A DNA stretch of 5,454 nt from Rhodospirillaceae bacterium. GTDB lineage: Bacteria > Pseudomonadota > Alphaproteobacteria > UBA7887. The stretch covers positions 12,808 through 18,261 of the forward strand of contig PAVD01000052.1 of assembly GCA_002712985.1 (NCBI GenBank), written 5' to 3'. The notes below the pieces were generated by a model, which was not told the DNA's origin, searched no databases, and worked only from the letters and a program-made list of their open reading frames with translations. Positions 1 through 5,259 of the stretch are shown here, piece by piece (the first letter of the stretch is position 1; every line of letters begins with the position of its first letter). A program made the translations under genes and the position numbers.

Positions 1-461
1 CCCATGCCTTTAAGAATATTCCGCCCTCTATCGAAAGCATCTTGTTTACCCCCACACATAAAAGTAAGAGTTGATTTTTCAGCACCGGCCGTACCCCCAG
101 ATACCGGAGCATCAAGCATTTCAAATCCCGCCTTGCGAGTTATCTCATGCACAGCCAAAGCACTTTCGATATCAATCGTAGAAGAATCGATAAATAATGT
201 CCCCTCACCGGCGTTCTTAGTAAACTCTTCTAAAGAAAATACCTGTCTGACCTCTCTGCCAGTCGGTAACATAGTGAATACGAACTCAACGCCTTTGGCA
301 GCATCACAAACGGATTGTGCTCGAACTGCGCCAAACTCTACAACACGGGAGACCGCCCGTTCAGACAAGTCAAACACCTTCAACGTATGCCCCGATCTGA
401 TAAGATTCTGTGCCATCGGTGCACCCATATTCCCAACTCCGATAAACCCTATCCGCGACAT
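1..461 (-). CDS. 3-hydroxyisobutyrate dehydrogenase-family protein (NAD-binding 6-phosphogluconate dehydrogenase-like), partial, 3' end outside window
   Basis: The 153 complete codons visible belong to the beta-hydroxyacid dehydrogenase family, which oxidises 3-hydroxyacids such as 3-hydroxyisobutyrate (valine breakdown), tartronate semialdehyde or related compounds with NAD(P). Seen: an N-terminal Rossmann start with the dinucleotide motif GVGNMG (GxGxxG at residues 8-13) and an acidic residue at the end of the second strand (VFDLSER, Asp31), which in such folds usually favours NAD over NADP. The substrate-binding signature DAPVSGG lies at residues 117-123. The catalytic lysine, expected near residue 170, falls beyond the window edge, so activity cannot be judged. 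The ATG start is well supported: AGGAGG sits four bases upstream. The gene reads leftward, divergent from the small hypothetical gene. The family is secure; the substrate is not, because glyoxylate/succinic semialdehyde reductases and tartronate semialdehyde reductases look alike at this level. Confidence 0.93.
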   Translation of the reverse strand, partial: MSRIGFIGVGNMGAPMAQNLIRSGHTLKVFDLSERAVSRVVEFGAVRAQSVCDAAKGVEFVFTMLPTGREVRQVFSLEEFTKNAGEGTLFIDSSTIDIESALAVHEITRKAGFEMLDAPVSGGTAGAEKSTLTFMCGGKQDAFDRGRNILKGM

Positions 462-563
462 AGTCCCTCCTCAATGAAACCGATTATTCCCGAGACCAAA
501 GGTCGTTCACCTGCTCGTGTTATCTATATGACTAAACGCAACACTGCTTTATAGGTAAATTTG

Positions 564-580
564 TTGGTCAACCTCACCAA
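564..580. repeat. Short inverted repeat TTGGT-N7-ACCAA in the divergent spacer
   Basis: Perfect 5-bp arms flank a 7-bp spacer between the dehydrogenase gene and the small hypothetical gene. The shape would suit a dimeric repressor or activator site. Arms this short occur by chance, and no clear promoter was found beside it. The rest of the spacer, 462-731, shows nothing I can identify. Confidence 0.15.
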
Positions 581-731
581 TACCTTCTATGGACCACAAA
601 ACTAGACTTTTGCCAATTTGTTATAGAAACTGAGATACAAGACAACGAATGGGCAGCGACAGTTAGCCGCTCGAAACAACTGTACGACCACATAGACCAA
701 GAACTTCGAAGTCCTCCACGATCTATTGGCA

Positions 732-1277
732 ATGACTATGTCTAGCACCTTACATCAAATGACGGTAAATTACGTTGCTGAGCAGGATCGCGTATTGTTG
801 CGGGTTAGCACGACGGACAACACAGAAGTCCAGTTATGGCTAACAAGACGGTTCATCAAAATACTATGGGATGTTTTAGTACAGACAATAGACTCACTTG
901 GGCATCAAAACAGACCAGATGATATGAAAGATGAACGGAGTGTTGCAGCGGCTCGAGCAGTAGAGCATCAAGAAGCCCTTAAAAAGGTATTAACCGACAC
1001 ACCGTCGGACTCCAACGAGCCTCCAACGGCTATGTCCACTAATCCTCTCTTGATTGTCGAGATCAATAGCCGCCTCGATAAAAATGGAACGGCACACCTA
1101 AACTTAAAAACCAACGACGGGAAGGATATTCTGCTAACTCTCAATACAGAGCTGCTCCACGGATTTTTGCATCAGATCAGTTCGGTGGCTAATACGGCTG
1201 ATTGGGGACTCGAGTTAATGCTATCTCAGAGAGATGCTTCAGTAACAATACCTACTGGCAAACAGCAACTACACTGA
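732..1277 (+). CDS. Conserved hypothetical protein with two similar beta-rich modules (181 aa)
   Basis: Function unknown. The product is soluble, with no signal peptide or membrane segment. It begins with a beta-rich module (about residues 8-53, containing LHQMTVNYV, VLLRVST and LWLTRRFIKILW). A charged, probably helical linker follows (about 60-100, rich in Glu, Arg, Asp and Ala). A second module (about 105-153) shows the same order of features: alternating hydrophobic strands, a T-D/N turn and an amphipathic helix (LNTELLHGFLHQI). I recall similar proteins with the LHQ...WLTRRF pattern among proteobacteria, but know no assigned role. The frame is open from 696, and possible starts are TTG 726, ATG 732 and ATG 738. 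None has a good Shine-Dalgarno. ATG 732 is chosen by codon preference, and 738 is about equally likely. The gene stands alone on its strand and converges on the flavin oxidoreductase pseudogene 96 bp downstream. Confidence 0.72.
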   Translation: MTMSSTLHQMTVNYVAEQDRVLLRVSTTDNTEVQLWLTRRFIKILWDVLVQTIDSLGHQNRPDDMKDERSVAAARAVEHQEALKKVLTDTPSDSNEPPTAMSTNPLLIVEINSRLDKNGTAHLNLKTNDGKDILLTLNTELLHGFLHQISSVANTADWGLELMLSQRDASVTIPTGKQQLH

Positions 1278-1373
1278 TATCCCCGTCATGCTCCAACATT
1301 GCCAAGGGGATCTATTCTCCACCTCCTCATTGTATTGCTTCCTTGGCTGCTAAGAAGCCACCCTCTTTCCAGT

Positions 1374-2132
1374 TTATCTTGTCGGACGGGCTCTCTCTCT
1401 AGTGATCTGATTTGGCCACTGTACGTCGACACCCAGTTCTTGCGCAAAACGACGTGGCAGATAAGGATCGGCCAGGTAGGCTCTACCAAACATTACGAGA
1501 TCTGCTTGGTCAGATTGCACAATCCTGTTGGCCTCCACCGACGTAGAGATCAGCCCAACAGCCGCAGTCCGAATCCCCGACCTCCGACGAATGGCTTCAG
1601 AAAATGCCACTTATTATCCAGGCAAAAGTTCAATTTTCTGATTCGGATCAAGCCCCCTGACCAACAGTCAATGACGTCAACCTCGCCAGTCAGTTTTAGC
1701 GTTTTCGCTAAAGCAATAGATTGTGTTAAATCCCAACCACCGTCTTCAACCCTCTATGAGTTTGTTCCCTCCCTTGGGGGTGTTGTCGACGCCTTCCGGC
1801 CGGCGTGCGCAAGCTAAATCGCAGGGATACTTCCCTGCCTCTCAATAAACGATCACACGCTCAAAGCCCATTTTTTGTTCATCATTATAGAGCCCTAAAC
1901 AGTACTTCGAAATCAAACCTCTTTGTTCTACACTCGTTGCCTCCGTAAATATAATACCACCTCCACCAACCGCACGTTGCCCCAACGCGGTCAAATGCCA
2001 GTCAACTGGAATTCCGTTTTGAGCCGAGCACTGACACATCGGAGAAAGCACAATTCGATTACTGATCGTTATAGATCTTAGCGTCAGCGGTTTAAACAAG
2101 GACGGAGTTTCATCATTGAAGGAGGTTGACAT
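1374..2132 (-). pseudogene. NADH:flavin oxidoreductase / Old Yellow Enzyme (YqjM-like) pseudogene with frameshifts, stops and internal deletion
   Basis: Remnant of an FMN-dependent ene-reductase. The intact N-terminal stretch reads from ATG 2132 and contains SNRIVLSPMCQCSA (active-site Cys; the usual Tyr two residues later is Cys), then TALGQRAVGGGGIIFTEAT. The original frame breaks near 1850 (RVI / FIERQG). It continues with an in-frame TAG at 1814-1816, where a Gln is expected, before the family motif LAHAGRKAST (1784-1813). A TAG at 1754-1756 lies near a junction to VEDGGWDLTQSIALAK. About 100-130 residues are missing there, including the HxxH active-site region. The frame slips again in a C5 run (G5 on the coding strand, 1653-1657). 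Two adjacent TAA codons (1611-1616) replace the Tyr-Gln expected after PG. The C-terminal FMN-binding part (AAVGLIS, ADLVMFGRAYLADPY) then runs to TAA at 1374. The remnant covers about 252 codons, against about 340-370 in the family. It cannot make an active enzyme. Confidence 0.93.
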
Positions 2133-2352
2133 ACTAATTTTGATATCTGCCAGAAATTCTAAACAGCCCTAGGAAAAATAAAACAACCAGAACCGGATGA
2201 GGGTACATTTTGATTGAGAAATACGGAGTGCTGGAACAGTGGGATACCTTAATTGGCACAATGAGAAACTATATTCCACATGAAACCATACGGATAATAA
2301 GGCAGTGACGTACAAACTATGCGCCAATATACTGGATCAGAAACCTGAACTG

Positions 2353-2358
2353 GGAGGT
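2353..2358 (+). promoter_or_regulatory. Shine-Dalgarno GGAGGT that decides the MaoC start
   Basis: A strong GGAGGT overlaps the possible GTG start at 2357, so it cannot serve that codon. It lies four bases upstream of TTG 2363, close to normal spacing. This favours TTG as the start of the hydratase gene. Confidence 0.6.
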
Positions 2359-2362
2359 GCAA

Positions 2363-2800
2363 TTGTCCGAGTTTCACGTGCAAATAGGTGAAGAGGTTAC
2401 TTTTTCCAAAACAGTCTCTGAAAGTGATATTTATATGTTTGCTGGTATTACTGGAGATTTCTCCGGAAACCACGTCAACGAACAGTACATGTCAAAATCC
2501 TCTTTTGGGCATCGAATTGCACACGGAGCACTGCTTGTCGGATTTATGTCAACAACCTCAACGATGATGATCGCTCGTTGCGTAGAAAAAGGCATTGATG
2601 AAACACCTGTTTCTTTGGGATATGACGGCATTCGGTTTATCAAACCTGTATTCATTAATGATACGGTAACAGTTACGTACACTATTTCTGACATAGATAT
2701 AAAAAAACGGCGCTCACTTTCTGATATTACGGTTTTGAACCAAAAAGGAGATACTGTAGCCGTTGGCCGCCATATATTAAAATGGGTTGCTGATACCTAG
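2363..2800 (+). CDS. MaoC-like (R)-specific enoyl-CoA hydratase (145 aa)
   Basis: A single hot-dog domain of the MaoC/PhaJ group. Such enzymes add water to trans-2-enoyl-CoA to give (R)-3-hydroxyacyl-CoA, feeding PHA synthesis, or act in side routes of beta-oxidation. Seen: hydratase-2 motif FAGITGDFSGNHVN with the catalytic pair Asp32 and His37, then a helix starting at AHGALLVGFMS with the conserved Ser63. These match Asp31, His36 and Ser62 of the Aeromonas PhaJ enzyme by position. Length is normal for the single-domain form. The start is taken as TTG 2363 because GGAGGT is correctly spaced for it; GTG 2357 would add two residues but lies on the Shine-Dalgarno. The gene is alone on its strand, diverging from the flavin oxidoreductase pseudogene and converging on the LLM gene. 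Related MaoC proteins act on mesaconyl-, methylmalyl- or crotonyl-type CoA esters, so the exact substrate is open. Confidence 0.9.
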   Translation: MSEFHVQIGEEVTFSKTVSESDIYMFAGITGDFSGNHVNEQYMSKSSFGHRIAHGALLVGFMSTTSTMMIARCVEKGIDETPVSLGYDGIRFIKPVFINDTVTVTYTISDIDIKKRRSLSDITVLNQKGDTVAVGRHILKWVADT

Positions 2801-2830
2801 GCTGGGACTCAACCACTAGTCTTTTGAGAC

Positions 2831-2881
2831 AAATTGACAAGTCAGAAAGAAAAGAATCGTGGATAAACGACCTGTCAATTT
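2831..2881. terminator. Candidate two-way terminator: 13-nt inverted repeat between convergent genes
   Basis: The arms 2831-2843 (AAATTGACAAGTC) and 2869-2881 (GACCTGTCAATTT) pair at 12 of 13 positions around a 25-nt loop. The element fills the short gap between the converging ends of the hydratase and LLM genes. A/T at the stem base gives a short T-rich side in both directions. The loop is long and there is no true U-run, so it may be an inefficient terminator or a different kind of element. Confidence 0.4.
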
Positions 2882-2895
2882 ATAGTGACTTTGTG

Positions 2896-3855
2896 TTATT
2901 TCACCAGCGGCATTACGTTCTCTGAAAACTCGGTCATACGAGCAATCATAGCGTTTTTGTCACTGGCAGAAACGTTAACCATCATGGTTTCCAGCCCAAC
3001 GTTCTCAAATGACCGGATATCCTCCGCTCTTTGCTCCGGCGTCCCTGTGAAAGTTTGCCTTCCCCCGTCCAAGTGTTCCTTTTCCTGAGCGCTATGAAAT
3101 GCACAGTTGTAAGCCAAACTGATTGTTGAAGGGTCCCGCCCGGATGTTTCGGAAATTTGCCGCAATTTATCGAGCCGCTGTTTATATGTATCGAGTCTAT
3201 CCATTCTATATCTTGGATTGCTACCAAACGGATACCATCCATCCCCCAAAGCGACAGCGCGGCGGATAGCAGGCATACTTTCCCCTCCAATCCAAATTGG
3301 GGGGTGTGGTTTTTGCACCGGTCTTGGATCGGTATCGATATTGGAAAACCGAATGAACTCTCCATCATAGGACGGATCTGCGGCTTCCCAGGCTATTTTC
3401 ATAGCCTGTATATATTCATTGGTAACGCCCCCCCGCCGCTCAAACGCGGGAAGATTCAGAGCTTCAAACTCCTCCCGCATCCAACCCGCCCCACAACCGA
3501 CCGTGACGCGACCCTCTGAAAGGATGTCCGTAGTGGCAAGTGATTTCGCCATGAAAAGAGGATTTCGGTGAGGGATTACAGTAACTGATGTCAGTACCCG
3601 AATTGTATTGGTCACAGCCGCAACCCACGCCAGCAAGGTAAATTGTTCCATGCAGTCGGTTACACCATCTGAAGTCCAGACGAATTCGCCTGTTTCGCTA
3701 TATGGATAATTAGGATCTATCTGACGCGGTACAACAATATGGTCAGGAATCGCAATATAGCGATATCCCAGTTGCTCCGCAGTTTGTGCAAGTTCCTTAA
3801 TTATCGCTGGTGTGGCGAGAGGGCCTCGGTTTGGTATTGATAATCCAAATTTCAT
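2896..3855 (-). CDS. LLM class oxidoreductase, F420-dependent-type luciferase-like (319 aa)
   Basis: A luciferase-like TIM-barrel enzyme, resembling the family usually annotated as probable F420-dependent oxidoreductase (TIGR03619-like, named from memory). These enzymes carry out two-electron or monooxygenase reactions with reduced F420 or FMN. Seen: N-terminal strand KFGLSIPN, LTSVTVIPHRNPLFMAKSLATTDILSEGR (about 88-116), the phosphate/cofactor-loop region VGCGAGWMREEFEAL (119-133) and the hallmark PVQKPHPPIWIGG (179-191), followed by ALGDGWYPFG (202-211). The length is typical to slightly long. ATG 3855 is preferred, as GGAG lies six bases upstream and translation then begins directly with the first barrel strand. 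A TTG seven codons further upstream lacks such support. The gene converges on the MaoC gene and diverges from the epoxide hydrolase. Whether the host makes F420 cannot be told here, so an FMN-dependent reaction is equally possible. The substrate is unknown. Confidence 0.9.
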   Translation of the reverse strand: MKFGLSIPNRGPLATPAIIKELAQTAEQLGYRYIAIPDHIVVPRQIDPNYPYSETGEFVWTSDGVTDCMEQFTLLAWVAAVTNTIRVLTSVTVIPHRNPLFMAKSLATTDILSEGRVTVGCGAGWMREEFEALNLPAFERRGGVTNEYIQAMKIAWEAADPSYDGEFIRFSNIDTDPRPVQKPHPPIWIGGESMPAIRRAVALGDGWYPFGSNPRYRMDRLDTYKQRLDKLRQISETSGRDPSTISLAYNCAFHSAQEKEHLDGGRQTFTGTPEQRAEDIRSFENVGLETMMVNVSASDKNAMIARMTEFSENVMPLVK

Positions 3856-3885
3856 TATTATCTCCAGCAGCAACAACTAAAATTT

Positions 3886-3937
3886 TTCATAGTTAATTCA
3901 AATAAAATTTGTCTATGAGTGTGTCTCCGGACACAAT
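3886..3937. promoter_or_regulatory. Putative divergent promoter region between LLM and epoxide hydrolase genes
   Basis: Leftward, TAGACA (minus strand of 3910-3915) and TATGAA (3886-3891) are 18 bp apart, fitting a sigma70 promoter for the LLM gene. Rightward, TTGTCT (3909-3914) and CACAAT (3932-3937) are 17 bp apart, each matching consensus at four of six bases. The two -35 boxes overlap, so the transcripts might compete. These are weak eye-matches in an AT-rich spacer; no other evidence supports them. Confidence 0.25.
3920..3935. repeat. Inverted repeat TGTGTC-TCCG-GACACA upstream of the epoxide hydrolase gene
   Basis: Perfect 6-bp arms around four bases. As RNA it would form a stem capped by a UNCG-type tetraloop (UCCG) with the C-G closing pair that makes such loops unusually stable. 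As DNA it is a small dyad overlapping the proposed rightward -10 region, so it could be an operator. No U-run follows, so it is not a terminator for this direction. Confidence 0.35.
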
Positions 3938-3978
3938 CCTAGGGGAGAATACATTAAACCATATACCAGCGAGTTTTC

Positions 3979-5142
3979 ATGCTTTCAATTGAGCCATATA
4001 CCATAAATATACCTGACGAAACGCTGACTTACATATATGACAAGGTCGCAAGCTATAGGTGGCACGAAATGCCGGCCGACGGTGGTTGGTCGTACGGTAC
4101 CAACCTTGAGTACATGAAAGAATTTTGCAAGTACTGGCTTGAGACCTATGACTGGCGAACTCACGAAACTATCCTGAATCGGTTTCACCACTTTCGAACA
4201 GAAATAGACGGCATCGATATTCATTTCATTCATGAGAAAGGGAGTGGCCCAACCCCAATGCCACTATTGATTAGTCACGGTTGGCCGGGATCAGTTTCTG
4301 AATTTGAACAAATTATAGAACCCCTGGCACACCCCGAACGATCCGGTAATGACATCATGGACTCATTTGACGTTATTGCCCCTTCGCTGCCCGGTTTCGG
4401 ATTCTCAGGAAAACCTAAGCGACCCATCGGTCCCCGCAAAATAGCCAAAATCTTTGCATCCCTGATGAAGAGTAGGTTGGGCTACGATCAATATATTGCA
4501 CAAGGGGGAGACTGGGGCAGTGCTATTTCGACTTGGTTAGGATATGAGCACGCACCCCCATGTAAAGGGATACATATAAACATGATGAATATGCGTCATG
4601 GAGGTGGGCCGCAAACCGACGAAGAGCAAAAATGGTCGTCTCTTGTTTCCCAGATTTTTGAGAGGGAAGCTGCATATAATTATCAACAATCAACAAAACC
4701 TCAAACGCTCAGCTATGCGATGATGGATAGCCCCGTCGGGATCGCCGCGTGGATAATCGAAAAATTCAATACATGGTCGGATACGGCGGGGGACGATATT
4801 GAAAGTGCATACACCAAAGATCAATTGCTAACCAACATTATGATCTATCTCGTTACAGGCTCCTTCAATACTGCAACCTGGATCTATTATGGTAGACGGG
4901 AAGAGGGGGGGCGAGAAATGCCCGTGGGATCCAAACGAGTTGAGGTTCCTGTTGGAGCAGCCATTTTTCCGGCCGAATTTGTACCTTGGGCACCCCGAAG
5001 CTACGTTGAAAGAATTTACAATATATCCCGCTGGAGCGTTATGCCGCGAGGAGGACATTTTGCCGCAATGGAGGAACCGAACCTTTTGGTGGAAGACATT
5101 AGGGCCTTTGCTCGGGACATTCGACCAACAACCAAAAAATAG
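3979..5142 (+). CDS. Epoxide hydrolase, microsomal type with N-terminal EHN domain (387 aa)
   Basis: An alpha/beta-hydrolase that opens epoxides to vicinal diols through a covalent ester intermediate. Residues about 3-110 form the epoxide hydrolase N-terminal domain (PF06441 type), with the classic patterns RWHEMP, WSYGTNLEYMKEF and YDWRTHE. The catalytic part shows the oxyanion-hole motif HGWPG (100-104), the nucleophile in GGDWG (Asp178), the likely charge-relay acid Glu333 in FPAEFVP and the base His360 in GGHF. Lid tyrosines that polarise the epoxide are probably Tyr233 and Tyr303 or 304. A Glu at the acid position matches mammalian microsomal epoxide hydrolase; fungal and other relatives often have Asp. 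All key residues are present and the length is normal for the family. There is no signal peptide, so it should be cytoplasmic. ATG 3979 is forced by an in-frame stop at 3955, although the Shine-Dalgarno is weak. The substrate is unknown. It diverges from the LLM gene. Confidence 0.95.
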   Translation: MLSIEPYTINIPDETLTYIYDKVASYRWHEMPADGGWSYGTNLEYMKEFCKYWLETYDWRTHETILNRFHHFRTEIDGIDIHFIHEKGSGPTPMPLLISHGWPGSVSEFEQIIEPLAHPERSGNDIMDSFDVIAPSLPGFGFSGKPKRPIGPRKIAKIFASLMKSRLGYDQYIAQGGDWGSAISTWLGYEHAPPCKGIHINMMNMRHGGGPQTDEEQKWSSLVSQIFEREAAYNYQQSTKPQTLSYAMMDSPVGIAAWIIEKFNTWSDTAGDDIESAYTKDQLLTNIMIYLVTGSFNTATWIYYGRREEGGREMPVGSKRVEVPVGAAIFPAEFVPWAPRSYVERIYNISRWSVMPRGGHFAAMEEPNLLVEDIRAFARDIRPTTKK

Positions 5143-5194
5143 AAATTACCTGGATACCCTGTCATACTGGACACGTGTTTATGGTGAATTTTTC

Positions 5195-5209
5195 TAAGTT
5201 GAGAACTTA
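5195..5209. repeat. Small hairpin TAAGTT-GAG-AACTTA after the epoxide hydrolase gene
   Basis: Perfect 6-bp arms with a 3-nt loop lie 53 bp past the stop codon. No run of T follows in either direction, so a terminator role is doubtful. The remaining bases of the 5143-5259 gap show only weak GC-rich pairings around 5215-5233. Confidence 0.2.
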
Positions 5210-5259
5210 AGAACAGGGACTGGGCCTGACCCTAACGAATGATAAGGAATCACGAACCG

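Noticed and set aside
4..477. A long plus-strand open frame of 157 aa
   Set aside because: It is antisense to the dehydrogenase gene, whose minus-strand translation carries GxGxxG and DAPVSGG and a strong Shine-Dalgarno.
462..731. Search for a promoter, small RNA or gene remnant in the first divergent spacer
   Set aside because: Only weak box matches (for example TTGGTC with TATGGA at 18 bp) and the short dyad were seen; none is strong enough to call.
1374..1610. A 78-aa open frame that could be called a small flavin-binding protein
   Set aside because: It is the C-terminal end of the OYE pseudogene, opened by a GTG just after the tandem stops. It lacks the rest of the barrel and has no credible start signal.
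1821..1838. Perfect hairpin GCAGGGA-TACT-TCCCTGC
   Set aside because: It lies within the former coding sequence for RQGSIPAI of the OYE gene, with no T-run after it. The palindrome probably arises by chance from the codons.
1842..2132. A 96-aa open frame with an OYE N-terminus as a stand-alone gene
   Set aside because: The family frame continues past its stop after a frameshift (FIERQG, LAHAGRKAST), so it is one part of the same pseudogene.
4905..4911. Run of seven G in the epoxide hydrolase gene, considered as a phase-variation tract or frameshift
   Set aside because: The epoxide hydrolase frame continues normally through it to the acid residue and the GGHF motif. A single tract in a metabolic gene is weak evidence for phase variation.
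4889..5197. A 102-aa open frame overlapping the end of the epoxide hydrolase
   Set aside because: It is an out-of-frame shadow of the epoxide hydrolase with no Shine-Dalgarno and no recognisable motif.
5195..5209. Hairpin after the epoxide hydrolase considered as an intrinsic terminator
   Set aside because: It has no following U-run, and the stem is short and AT-rich, so it is listed only as a repeat.
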